NCBI GenBank assembly: GCA_002407855.1
Contig: DHPF01000004.1
Span: 1-25,587 of the forward strand
Direction: 5' to 3'
Source: Bacteroidales bacterium UBA5371
Lineage (GTDB): Bacteria; Bacteroidota; Bacteroidia; Bacteroidales; P3
Length of the DNA: 25,587 bases
Shown: piece by piece, positions 9,711 to 18,248 of the stretch
How positions within the stretch are numbered: the stretch's first letter is position 1
Layout: every line of letters begins with the position of its first letter
The notes under the pieces: generated by a model
The model's input: only the letters and a program-made list of their open reading frames with translations
Databases searched by the model: none
What the model was told of the DNA's origin: nothing
Made by a program: the position numbers and the translations under genes

Positions 9711-9746
9711 CACCTTAATTGAATGTTGATTTAAGTAATATTTGTT

Positions 9747-11357
9747 ATGTTTAATACAAAATACATTTTCGTTACAGGTGGAGTAACCTCCTCATTAGGA
9801 AAAGGAATAATGGCTTCATCATTGGCTTTACTTCTAAAACTTAGGGGCTTTTCGGTTACAATACAAAAATTAGACCCATATCTTAATGTTGATCCAGGAA
9901 CACTCAATCCTTACGAACACGGAGAGTGTTATGTGACAGAAGATGGAGCAGAAACCGATTTAGATTTAGGACACTACGAACGCTTTACCAATGTAAGAAC
10001 TTCACAAGCAAACAATGTTACAACTGGAAGAATTTACCAAACCGTTATTGACAAAGAAAGAAAAGGCGACTATTTAGGAGAAACTGTTCAAGTAATTCCT
10101 CATGTTACCGATGAAATTAAAAGAAGAATACAAATACTCGGCAATACCAATAAATACGATTTTGTTATAACCGAACTCGGAGGAGTGGTAGGAGACATAG
10201 AGTCTCTTCCATTCATAGAATCGGTTCGTCAATTGAAATGGGAGTTGGGCAAGAATATAGTTGTAATACACCTAACCTACATACCTTATATTGCCGCAGC
10301 AGGAGAATTGAAAACCAAACCAACACAACATTCGGTTAAAGAAATGTTGGAACAAGGAGTTCAACCAGACATTATTGTGTGCAGAACAGAACATAAACTA
10401 CACGAAGGAATAAAAGACAAGATAGCACTATTCTGTAATGTAGATAGAGATAGCGTTATTGAGTCCTTAGATGCACCAACTATCTACGAAGTTCCACTTC
10501 AAATGCTCAAAGAAAAATTAGATATACAAGTGCTCAATCGCTTAGGAGTTAAAACACAAGGCGAGCCTAATTTGGAAAAATGGAAAGGCTTTTTATATAA
10601 ACTAAATAATCCAATACATCAGGTAACCATTGGATTAGTTGGAAAATACGTTGAACTAAAAGATGCCTACAAATCTATTTCCGAAGCATTTATACACGCA
10701 GGAACATCACTTCAATGCAAAGTAAAATTAAAGCTCATTCACTCAGAAAGCATAGAAAAAGGGGATCAGAATTGTGCTACTGAATTAAGCGGATTAGACG
10801 GGATATTAGTGGCCCCTGGCTTTGGAGCAAGAGGAATTGAAGGAAAACTATGTGCAATTAAGTTTGCCAGAGAAAATAATATCCCTTTCTTAGGAATATG
10901 CTTGGGAATGCAAATGGCTGTTGTGGAATTCGCCCGTAATGTGTTGAAATTTAAAGATGCTCACTCGGTAGAGATGCTTCCAAGCACTAAGCATCCTGTT
11001 ATAGATATAATGGAAGAGCAAAAGCAAATAACCAATATGGGAGGCACAATGCGTTTAGGGGCTTATCCTTGCAAGCTTCTAAAAGACACAAAAATATATG
11101 CAGCATACCAAAGTGAGAATATTTCAGAGCGACATCGTCATCGCTATGAGTTTAATAATAAATACCTAAAAGAATTTGAAGACTCAGGAATGATAGCCTC
11201 GGGAATTAACCCAAATGCCGATTTAGTAGAAGTTGTGGAATTATCAAACCATCCTTTCTTTGTAGGCGTACAATTCCACCCAGAGTATAAGTCCACAGTA
11301 GAGCAGCCACATCCACTCTTTATAGCATTTATTAAAGCTGCAATGACAAAAAAATAA
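9747..11357 (+). CDS. pyrG: CTP synthase (glutamine hydrolysing)
   Basis: Makes CTP from UTP, ATP and glutamine, the last step of pyrimidine nucleotide synthesis; cytosolic tetramer. The N-terminal amidoligase domain (about 1-266) begins with the conserved KYIFVTGGVTSSLGKG nucleotide-binding segment and has the ETDLDLGHYERF block. The C-terminal class I glutamine amidotransferase domain (about 300-535) has the oxyanion segment PGFGARG, nucleophile Cys385 in GICLGMQ, and His511/Glu513 in FHPEY, so the triad is complete. The 536-residue length is standard. It is transcribed alone, divergent from the flippase, and faces the convergent pgpH-like gene across repeat array B. No clear intrinsic terminator follows. 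Confidence 0.98.
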   Translation: MFNTKYIFVTGGVTSSLGKGIMASSLALLLKLRGFSVTIQKLDPYLNVDPGTLNPYEHGECYVTEDGAETDLDLGHYERFTNVRTSQANNVTTGRIYQTVIDKERKGDYLGETVQVIPHVTDEIKRRIQILGNTNKYDFVITELGGVVGDIESLPFIESVRQLKWELGKNIVVIHLTYIPYIAAAGELKTKPTQHSVKEMLEQGVQPDIIVCRTEHKLHEGIKDKIALFCNVDRDSVIESLDAPTIYEVPLQMLKEKLDIQVLNRLGVKTQGEPNLEKWKGFLYKLNNPIHQVTIGLVGKYVELKDAYKSISEAFIHAGTSLQCKVKLKLIHSESIEKGDQNCATELSGLDGILVAPGFGARGIEGKLCAIKFARENNIPFLGICLGMQMAVVEFARNVLKFKDAHSVEMLPSTKHPVIDIMEEQKQITNMGGTMRLGAYPCKLLKDTKIYAAYQSENISERHRHRYEFNNKYLKEFEDSGMIASGINPNADLVEVVELSNHPFFVGVQFHPEYKSTVEQPHPLFIAFIKAAMTKK

Positions 11358-11922
11358 GTTTCAAAACACTCAAACTTAAATCCTTATACTCTTAAAGAAG
11401 AGAAAAATATTTTGCCCCTCTGCCTGATTCCTCTTGAATGGATTAAAGTTTAACTTGTGTTTATGATTTTTTTCTCTTTGCCCAATTTTAAGAGTGGCCA
11501 AGTCTTAGAAAATATTCTCTAAAAGCATTGTAATAAAGGGTTTTAGCCATTAGATTTTTCTAATGCCTATTGAAAATAATCCTAACGCCTATTGAAAAAT
11601 ATTTCAATGCCTATTGAAAAAAATCTCAACGCCTATTGAAATTTTTTCTAATAACTATTAGGATTCTTTCTAACGCCGTTTAAAATTCTTTCAACGCCGT
11701 TTAAAATTATTTGAATAGTTATTAGGATAAATCCTAATAGGCGTTGGGATTATTTTTAACGACTTTATATTTTTTCTCAATCAAATTTAGAATAAAAATA
11801 ATTGCTTTCCCCTATTATACAACACCTCTATAAAGCCACTTGATAAGAAACAAAATATCATGCTTTGACCTAAAATAATGAGTGAAACTCTCAACTAATA
11901 ATACAACCTTTTGGCTTAATTT
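11358..11922. other. Intergenic region between convergent pyrG and pgpH-like genes
   Basis: 565 bp without a credible gene. The right-hand half is occupied by array B (11540-11778). A small hairpin at 11548-11565 (CATTAGA, loop TTTT, TCTAATG) overlaps its first degenerate unit. I see no strong terminator for either convergent gene, so array transcripts from both sides are possible. Confidence 0.6.
11540..11778. repeat. Array B: about ten 22-bp units made of alternating 11-bp half-repeats
   Basis: Clear units start at 11561, 11583, 11605, 11627, 11649, 11671, 11692, 11713, 11735 and 11757; a degenerate unit precedes at about 11540. Cores in order: AATGCCTATT, AACGCCTATT, AATGCCTATT, AACGCCTATT, AATAACTATT, AACGCCGTT twice, AATAGTTATT, AATAGGCGTT, and a degenerate AACGACTTTA. 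Arms AACG and AATA and their complements are combined in all four ways at the same register. The two units with the 9-bp core AACGCCGTT are 21 bp long instead of 22. Spacers also carry dyads, such as TTGAAA...TTTCAA and AGGAT...ATCCT. Confidence 0.9.
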
Positions 11923-13755
11923 TTAGTTGTTTACAGGGTATTGTATCCTAGTGTGGTAGATTGCTTGTAGCTTACGTTTAAGAACCTGCTTAATGATTGT
12001 AATGTCTCTAAATGTTATGTTTGAATTAGAGAATTGGTCGTTCTTTATTTGGTCATCTATTATGCCATCTACTAAATTGCTAATGGTTTTTTCGGAGTGC
12101 TCTTTTAGACTCCTGGAAGCTGCTTCTACGCTATCCACCATCATTACAACGGCTGTTTCTCTGGAAAATGGTTTTGGACCTTTATATGTGAAAAGATTTT
12201 CATCAATAGGCATATCGGGATGTTCTAATTTCTGTTTGTTGTAGAAATACTTCGTTTTGCTTGTGCCATGGTGTGTGCGGATAAAGTCTATTATGGGTTC
12301 TGGCAATTTGTATTTATATGCTAATTTAACTCCTTCAACAATATGTGAGGTAATTACTTCAGCCGATTCTTCGTTGGTAATTTCGTCATGAGGGTTAAAG
12401 CCTGTGTGTTGGTTTTCTATAAAAAACATTGGTTTGAGGCTCTTGCCTATATCGTGATGCAAAGCCCCTACACGAACTAATAGTGAATTACCTCCTATTT
12501 GATGTATCAGGTCTTCAGCCAAATTGGCCACTTGAACAGAATGTTGGAATGTGCCCGGTGCTTTTATAGAAAGGTCTCTTAATACTTTGCTATTGGTATT
12601 GGAGTATTCTAAAAGTGAAACCTCACTAACGTATCCAAATGCTTTCTCAAAGATATAAATGATTGGAAAAGCAAATAGGGTCATGGCTGCATTTACTCCA
12701 AAATAGAGAAAGCGATAAGGGTTAATCTTGGTTAGGGCTGCGTCTTGTATTAGGGTTAGTGCGAGGTATATTACGGCATAGGTTGCAAATACAAAAAGGC
12801 TTATTTTAAAGAAATCGGAGCGTTTCTCTAAGTGTTCCATACTTATAATTACCATCATTCCCACCATTAGTTGATAGAAGATAAATTCAAAACTATTGGG
12901 AACTGAGAAGCCTATTATTATTATGTTTACTAAAAACACGTAGAGGGCTGAACGAGAATCAAAAAAGGTTCTTATGAGTATTGGGGTTAGGCAAAGAGGG
13001 GCTATGTATATGTATTGAGAGTTTATATTTACGATTAATGAGGTGGTTGCCACCATTAGAAGTATTACGGAAAGTATTAGAAGGATTTTCTTATTGTCTC
13101 TGTATAGTTCTGGGGATATATATTTAAAGAAGAAGAGCATTGCTATTAAAGCAATGGAAACTAATATAAACTGTCCTATGATTTGTTTGTAGATTGTTTT
13201 CTTTTCGGTTATTTTCTTTTCGTAGTCTTGTTTGTAAATTGTAAGTGCATCAAATTTGGTCGGGGTTATTTTTTCTCCTTTGGCTATTATTTCATCTCCT
13301 TTCTCTATAAATTCTTTTATTGAAGAGATATTGCTTAACTGAGCATCTAAATTGGATTGAGTTACCTTCTCATTAAATTGAAGGTTTGAGGTTATATCAC
13401 TTATTTGTATTTCATAGGTATTGGTGTCTTTTATAACCTTTATGGTGTGGTTAAGAGGTAAGCCTTGCAACTCTGGAATATTTATTATGGTGTCGTTGGT
13501 TATGTTGAAATATAACTTCTTATTATCTATTATTGCTTTTCTTTCTTGACTTAATTCCAATTCTGTTTTATCCACCCTTATATCTATTGGGGATATAAGG
13601 TTTTCGTGTTCCCAAAATCCTCCTTCTTGAAAGTCGTATTTGAATGTTGAAGTGGAGGGAAATATCCATACCATTAAAGCACTTGCTATAAATACTAATA
13701 GTAATTTACCTATAATTGAGAAAACCTTTCTTAGTTTACTTTTATTTTTTGTCAT
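11923..13755 (-). CDS. 7TM-HD cyclic dinucleotide phosphodiesterase, PgpH/YqfF-like
   Basis: 610-residue membrane protein with the layout of the PgpH (7TMR-HD) family: one N-terminal membrane anchor (about 14-31), an extracytoplasmic domain (about 32-190), a cluster of membrane segments (about 190-380) and a cytosolic HD domain (about 395-570). The HD signature HHDIGK has HH at 433-434 and Asp435, with an upstream HSVQVANLAEDL helix and downstream RTHHGTSK, as in metal-dependent phosphohydrolases. Characterised PgpH enzymes hydrolyse c-di-AMP to pApA; that activity here is inferred from the family. It is the last gene of the clpC operon, with the start ATG overlapping the mlaF-like stop by 14 bp, so translational coupling is likely. 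Confidence 0.9.
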   Translation of the reverse strand: MTKNKSKLRKVFSIIGKLLLVFIASALMVWIFPSTSTFKYDFQEGGFWEHENLISPIDIRVDKTELELSQERKAIIDNKKLYFNITNDTIINIPELQGLPLNHTIKVIKDTNTYEIQISDITSNLQFNEKVTQSNLDAQLSNISSIKEFIEKGDEIIAKGEKITPTKFDALTIYKQDYEKKITEKKTIYKQIIGQFILVSIALIAMLFFFKYISPELYRDNKKILLILSVILLMVATTSLIVNINSQYIYIAPLCLTPILIRTFFDSRSALYVFLVNIIIIGFSVPNSFEFIFYQLMVGMMVIISMEHLEKRSDFFKISLFVFATYAVIYLALTLIQDAALTKINPYRFLYFGVNAAMTLFAFPIIYIFEKAFGYVSEVSLLEYSNTNSKVLRDLSIKAPGTFQHSVQVANLAEDLIHQIGGNSLLVRVGALHHDIGKSLKPMFFIENQHTGFNPHDEITNEESAEVITSHIVEGVKLAYKYKLPEPIIDFIRTHHGTSKTKYFYNKQKLEHPDMPIDENLFTYKGPKPFSRETAVVMMVDSVEAASRSLKEHSEKTISNLVDGIIDDQIKNDQFSNSNITFRDITIIKQVLKRKLQAIYHTRIQYPVNN

Positions 13756-14503
13756 TATTCTCTTTGATTTTCTTGGTTAATGCTGTACAAAAGATAAAAT
13801 CGTTTAGTTCTTTATTATCTGTATTTAATACATTCTTCTTATCTCCCTGCCACCAAAGTTGTCCTTGGTGAAGGTATATTATATTCTCTCCTATCTCTAC
13901 AACGGAGTTCATATCGTGAGTATTGATTATGGTGGTGATATTTAGTTCGTGAGTAATGTCAGAAATCAAATCATCTATAAGTATTGAAGTTTGTGGATCT
14001 AAACCTGAATTAGGCTCATCGCAAAAGAGATATTTAGGATCTGCTGCAATGGCTCTTGCAATAGCTACTCTTTTTCTCATACCTCCACTTAACTCCGAAG
14101 GCATCATTTTATTTACTCCTTTAAGATTAACCCTATCTAAGCATAGATTGACCTTATCTAACATTTTACCACGAGAGCTCTTTTGGAACATACGTATTGG
14201 AAACATCACATTCTCTTCAATATTCATTGAGTCAAATAAAGCTCCTGCCTGAAAAACCATTCCCATCTCTTTCCTTACATCTATTTGCTGCTCTATTGTC
14301 ATTTTATTAAATATTCTTCCTCCAAATAAAACTTCTCCTGTATCAGGGGAATGAAGTCCTACTAAGGTTTTCATTAGAACAGTTTTGCCGCTCCCACTCT
14401 GACCTATTATTAAATTGCATTTTCCTTTGGCAAATTTTATATTTATATCCTTTAAAATTTGCTTTCCTTCAAAAGATTTAGAAATATTTACAAGCTCTAT
14501 CAT
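13742..14503 (-). CDS. ABC transporter ATP-binding protein, MlaF-like
   Basis: 253-residue ATPase of the MlaF/Ttg2A group, which powers phospholipid movement between outer and inner membrane (Mla system) together with an MlaE permease and an MCE-domain protein. Walker A is GQSGSGKT (34-41), the signature is LSGGMRKRVAIARA (about 137), Walker B is LFCDEPNSGLDP (about 158-169), and the switch histidine lies in INTHDMNS. Its ATG shares two bases with the stop codon of the upstream permease gene region (TAATG), and its own end overlaps the pgpH-like start by 14 bp. The adjacent MlaE homologue makes the Mla assignment much safer than the ATPase alone would. Confidence 0.93.
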   Translation of the reverse strand: MIELVNISKSFEGKQILKDINIKFAKGKCNLIIGQSGSGKTVLMKTLVGLHSPDTGEVLFGGRIFNKMTIEQQIDVRKEMGMVFQAGALFDSMNIEENVMFPIRMFQKSSRGKMLDKVNLCLDRVNLKGVNKMMPSELSGGMRKRVAIARAIAADPKYLFCDEPNSGLDPQTSILIDDLISDITHELNITTIINTHDMNSVVEIGENIIYLHQGQLWWQGDKKNVLNTDNKELNDFIFCTALTKKIKENNDKK

Positions 14504-15249
14504 TAGAAAAACAAATTAGTCATTAGTAGATTAATTATCATTATCACCACACTACTTTGAACGACAGCTTTGGTACTTTGAATTCCAACCTCAACCGAAC
14601 CTCCCTTCATTGTGTATCCTCTGTAAGAAGCAATTGTAGAAATTATTAAGGCATTAACACCTGTTTTTATCATTGCATATACAACATCATAGGTTGTGAA
14701 CTCAAGTCGTATTCCTTCAACATAATGAAAAGCCGAAAGTCCATTTGCCATCCCTCCAAAGCCTCCTCCTATCAACCCTATAAATATACTTAACACAATA
14801 AGCAAAGGAAAGAAAAGCAAACAAGCAAAAATCTTAGGCAAAATTAAATACGATGCAGTATTAACACCCATTACTTCCATAGCGTCTATTTGTTCTGAAA
14901 TTCTTTGAGAACCTAATTCCGAAGCAATCATAGAAGCACACTTTCCTGCCAAAATTAAAGAAATAACCGTTGGAGAAAATTCTAATATTAAGGCTTTCCG
15001 TGAAGCAAAACCATATATCCATGATGGATAAATAGGATTTTGTAAGTTAAGAATCATTTGAATTACCACAGCTGCTCCAATAAAAATAGATATTACGCAA
15101 ACAATAGGAATAGAATCTACTCCCAAAACCTGCATCTCATAAATCATCTTTCTTTTAAAGATATGCATATTCTGAGGTTTTTTGAAGGCCTCCTTCATAA
15201 GCAAAAGATAGGCTCCAAATTCCATAAAAAAGTTCTTAAGCATTCGCAT
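14503..15249 (-). CDS. ABC transporter permease, MlaE family
   Basis: 248-residue integral membrane protein of the MlaE/DUF140 family, permease of the retrograde phospholipid transporter. About five hydrophobic segments are visible. Family blocks include the region PTVISLILAGKCASMIASEL and the segment EQIDAMEVMG that follows, which forms the interface with the ATPase, then GGGFGGMANG. The start ATG (15249) is in a TAATG overlap with the clpC stop; a second ATG two codons on (15243) is possible. The stop likewise overlaps the MlaF-like ATG. The MCE-domain partner (MlaD) usually found nearby is absent from the window. Confidence 0.93.
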   Translation of the reverse strand: MRMLKNFFMEFGAYLLLMKEAFKKPQNMHIFKRKMIYEMQVLGVDSIPIVCVISIFIGAAVVIQMILNLQNPIYPSWIYGFASRKALILEFSPTVISLILAGKCASMIASELGSQRISEQIDAMEVMGVNTASYLILPKIFACLLFFPLLIVLSIFIGLIGGGFGGMANGLSAFHYVEGIRLEFTTYDVVYAMIKTGVNALIISTIASYRGYTMKGGSVEVGIQSTKAVVQSSVVIMIINLLMTNLFF

Positions 15250-17801
15250 TAATATATCTCTATTTTGGTTTCTTGGTTTTCTGCTGTAACTCTAATATTC
15301 TTTTTGTCTTTATCTGTATTAGCTAATATGGCTTCCGAAAGAGCGTCTTCAACATTCTTTTGAATGGCTCTTTTTAAAGGTCTTGCCCCAAATTGTTTGT
15401 CAATACCTTTTTCAATAACCATATCTTTCAACTCAGAAGTAAACTCTATATTATAATCTAAGTCTATGAGGCGTTTAGATAAATTATTAAGCTCAATGTC
15501 TATAATCTTAACTATATCTTCTTTTAAAAGCGAACGGAAGAAAACAATATCATCCACCCTATTTAAAAACTCAGGAGCAAAGGTTTTATTAATATCATTA
15601 TCAATTATACTCTTCTCTATTTCTTGTGAGTTTGCCTCTTTTGCATTAGTTGAAAAACCAACTCCTAAACCGAAGTCTTTGAGTTTTCTACTACCAACAT
15701 TGGAAGTCATTATAATAATAGTATTCTTAAAATCAACTCTTCTTCCTATTGAGTCAGTAAGATGCCCATCATCTAAGATTTGCAGTAAGATATTAAATAC
15801 ATCAGGATGTGCCTTTTCAATTTCGTCTAAAAGAACAATTGAATATGGGTGAGTTCTTACCTTTTCGGTTAATTGCCCTGCCTCTTCGTAGCCAACATAA
15901 CCAGGAGGCGAACCAATAATTCTTGAAACAGAGTGTTTTTCCATATATTCGCTCATATCCAAACGAATTAAATTACTCTCTGAATCAAATAAATATTTTG
16001 CTAATTCTTTTGCCAAATGGGTCTTTCCTACTCCCGTTGGACCAACAAAAATAAAGGAACCTATCGGACGATTAGGGTCGTTTATGCCTACCCTTGCCCT
16101 ACGAATAGCCTTAGAAACCTTAGTAACAGCATCCTCTTGACCAATTACTGCTGCTTTAAGAGAGTCTTCCATATTCAAAAGCTTCTGAGTTTCATCAGTT
16201 GTTACCTTCTGGATTTTCACACCGCTAATCATAGAAACTACATTTGCAATATCCTCTTGCGAAACATTGGTATAGTTATTCTCTATATCTTTTTCCCAGA
16301 CCTTGTATCTGACCTCAATTACATCATTAATCTCATCTATTTCTGCTTTAAGAGTTTTAGCTTTTTCAAACTCTCTTTCTTTTACACTTTCTCTTTTCTG
16401 AGCCTCTAAGTCATTTACTCTTTTTTCTAAATTAACCAACTCTTTTGGAACTCTTATATCTTGCACATGAGCCCTTGCTCCCGCTTCATCAAGAGCATCA
16501 ATAGCCTTGTCGGGAAGTTGCCTATCGTTAATATATCGTTGAGTGAGCTTCACACAAGCCTCCAATGCCTCATCATCATATCTCACTTTATGATGTTGCT
16601 CATACTTAGATTTAATATTTTGTAATATCACCAAGGTTTCATCAACCGAGGTAGGCTCTATCATAACCTTTTGAAAACGTCTTTCTAAGGCTCCATCTGA
16701 TTCTATATTCTTCCGATACTCACTAAGAGTTGTTGCTCCAATACATTGTATCTCGCCTCTGGCTAAGGCTGGCTTAAATATGTTTGAAGCATCTAATGAA
16801 CCGGAAGCATTTCCTGCTCCAACAATAGTATGAATCTCATCTATGAAAAGAATAATATCAGGATTTTTCTCTAACTCCGTAATCAGCCCTTTCAACCTTT
16901 CTTCAAACTGCCCTCTATATTTGGTTCCTGCAACAACAGAAGCAAGGTCTAAGGTGTAGATTCTCTTCCTGAATAATGTATAAGGAACATCCTTAGCTGC
17001 AATTCTCAAAGCTAAACCTTCTGCAATAGCACTTTTACCTACACCAGGCTCACCTATTAATATAGGATTATTCTTCTTCCTTCTTGAAAGAATTTGAGCA
17101 ATACGCTCCATCTCTTTGTCTCTACCTACAATTGGGTCAATTAATCCAAGTTCGGCTTGTTCTGATATGTTCTTCCCAAAATTATCTAAGAAAGGTGTTG
17201 GCTTCCTACTACTTTTCATAGGACTAACCTTTTTTGAGGGATTACTCATAAGGTTTTTTGAGGCAAAGAAATCATCTTCGTCTTCATCATCATTTAATAA
17301 AGAATCGGAGAAAAGGCTTGAAGAGTTTTCCTCATTTGGTAAGTCTTCGGGCTTTGTGGAGTCCAAATACCTCTTAATCCAAGAGTGAATAATATCATAA
17401 GTTAGTCCATAACCAAATAATATATTTGATATTAGATTATTTCCCTCCTTCAAAATAGCAGCCAAAAAATGTTCCGTACCTATTTCTTCTAATCCCAAAT
17501 TGGTAGCTTCCAAAAAAGACAATTTAATAACTCTTTCAGTTTGTTTTAGTAATGGGACATCTTTTTCTTGATTCAATGCTTGGAATACATCAGTCTTTTG
17601 AATAGCTTGCTCTATTTCTTTTTTTATTACCTGTGGGTCTATATTAAAATCAGCTAATATGTGCATTGCCTTACATTCTTTCTGTCGCACCATTCCTAAA
17701 AATAAATGCTCTACCCCAAAAAAATCACTCCTTAGTCGCATTGCCTCATCGCTGCCTTCTTTTATTACCTTTTTTGCGTTATCTGTTAATTTAGCATCCA
17801 T
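15249..17801 (-). CDS. clpC: ATP-dependent Clp protease ATP-binding subunit ClpC
   Basis: AAA+ unfoldase of 850 residues that feeds substrates to ClpP. Order: Clp N-domain repeats (about 1-145), an acidic linker rich in Asp/Glu/Ser (about 155-185), D1 AAA module with Walker A GEPGVGKS at 250-257, UVR-type coiled middle region (about 455-490; REFEKAKTLKAEI), D2 AAA module with Walker A GPTGVGKT at about 587-594, and the C-terminal D2 small domain. The ClpP-docking tripeptide is VGF (714-716), and the short middle region excludes the ClpB disaggregase. It is the first gene of an operon with mlaE-, mlaF- and pgpH-like genes and has a textbook promoter. clpP and adaptor genes mcsA/mcsB are not in the window. 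Confidence 0.95.
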   Translation of the reverse strand: MDAKLTDNAKKVIKEGSDEAMRLRSDFFGVEHLFLGMVRQKECKAMHILADFNIDPQVIKKEIEQAIQKTDVFQALNQEKDVPLLKQTERVIKLSFLEATNLGLEEIGTEHFLAAILKEGNNLISNILFGYGLTYDIIHSWIKRYLDSTKPEDLPNEENSSSLFSDSLLNDDEDEDDFFASKNLMSNPSKKVSPMKSSRKPTPFLDNFGKNISEQAELGLIDPIVGRDKEMERIAQILSRRKKNNPILIGEPGVGKSAIAEGLALRIAAKDVPYTLFRKRIYTLDLASVVAGTKYRGQFEERLKGLITELEKNPDIILFIDEIHTIVGAGNASGSLDASNIFKPALARGEIQCIGATTLSEYRKNIESDGALERRFQKVMIEPTSVDETLVILQNIKSKYEQHHKVRYDDEALEACVKLTQRYINDRQLPDKAIDALDEAGARAHVQDIRVPKELVNLEKRVNDLEAQKRESVKEREFEKAKTLKAEIDEINDVIEVRYKVWEKDIENNYTNVSQEDIANVVSMISGVKIQKVTTDETQKLLNMEDSLKAAVIGQEDAVTKVSKAIRRARVGINDPNRPIGSFIFVGPTGVGKTHLAKELAKYLFDSESNLIRLDMSEYMEKHSVSRIIGSPPGYVGYEEAGQLTEKVRTHPYSIVLLDEIEKAHPDVFNILLQILDDGHLTDSIGRRVDFKNTIIIMTSNVGSRKLKDFGLGVGFSTNAKEANSQEIEKSIIDNDINKTFAPEFLNRVDDIVFFRSLLKEDIVKIIDIELNNLSKRLIDLDYNIEFTSELKDMVIEKGIDKQFGARPLKRAIQKNVEDALSEAILANTDKDKKNIRVTAENQETKIEIY

Positions 17802-17823
17802 AATTTATTTATAAAATATCTTT

Positions 17824-17853
17824 CAAAAGTACTAAGAATATCTTAAATAACAA
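17824..17853 (-). promoter_or_regulatory. Promoter of the clpC-mlaE-mlaF-pgpH operon
   Basis: On the minus strand TTG (17851-17853), 19 bp, then TACTTTTG (17824-17831). This is an exact match to the Bacteroidota TTG-N19-TAnnTTTG promoter, 23 bp before the clpC start. No such element occurs inside the operon gaps, since there are none. No CIRCE-like or CtsR-like operator was seen. Confidence 0.8.
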
Positions 17854-18005
17854 CCTTTTAATAAATTATTATTGATATGGATTAATATAAAACTCATTCT
17901 AAAACATTATTAATCAAATTTCAACATAAAATAATTATTTTAAACTTTAAACTTTCTTTCCTTGTCTTATAAATCAATCTCCCTTTTAAAATAGCAATAG
18001 AAAAA

Positions 18006-18089
18006 TAGAACTAAGAGATAATTTTTTAGAATCAAGAGATAAATTATTAGAATCAAAAGATAATTTTTTAGAATCAAATAGTAATTTTC
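18006..18089 (-). repeat. Array C: four 21-bp units, same family as arrays A and D
   Basis: Units start at 18006, 18027, 18048 and 18069, exactly 21 bp apart. Plus-strand cores: TAGAACTAAGAGATAA, TAGAATCAAGAGATAA, TAGAATCAAAAGATAA and TAGAATCAAATAGTAA. The second is the exact reverse complement of TTATCTCTTGATTCTA in array D. Spacers are mostly T. The array lies between two divergent promoters, about 150 bp from the clpC -33 element and 90 bp from the DUF1015 -7 element. Confidence 0.9.
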
Positions 18090-18178
18090 CACATTTAAAT
18101 ATTAGAGTATTTTATGTAATTATTTTATCATTAAACCTCTTTTTCTTTTCTTTTCTTCTATGTTTGAAAAGAAAATCT

Positions 18179-18186
18179 TAACTTTG
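18179..18186 (+). promoter_or_regulatory. Promoter -7 element of the DUF1015 gene
   Basis: TAACTTTG matches TAnnTTTG and lies 62 bp before the ATG, giving a leader of roughly 55 nt. No TTG is found at 19 bp spacing; the nearest is 12 bp upstream. Confidence 0.6.
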
Positions 18187-18248
18187 CAAACTAATTAAAA
18201 TTTATTACAAATAAACATTTTATATAAACAATAAACAAAAATAGAAAA

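Larger units (their letters stand above)
17802..18248. other. Divergent intergenic region clpC / DUF1015 gene
   Basis: 447 bp without a gene. It holds the clpC promoter (17824-17853), repeat array C (18006-18089) and the promoter element of the DUF1015 gene (18179-18186). The stretch between 17860 and 18000 is very AT-rich, with nothing I recognise. Confidence 0.7.

Noticed and set aside
11923..13755. Assignment of the 7TM-HD protein as a proven c-di-AMP phosphodiesterase
   Set aside because: The HD motif and layout fit PgpH, but substrate cannot be read from sequence, so no gene symbol was given.
16017..16409. 130-codon open frame on the plus strand opposite clpC
   Set aside because: It lies wholly antisense to the conserved AAA+ and coiled regions of clpC and has no family features. 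The same holds for the frames at 15466-15852 and 17116-17388.
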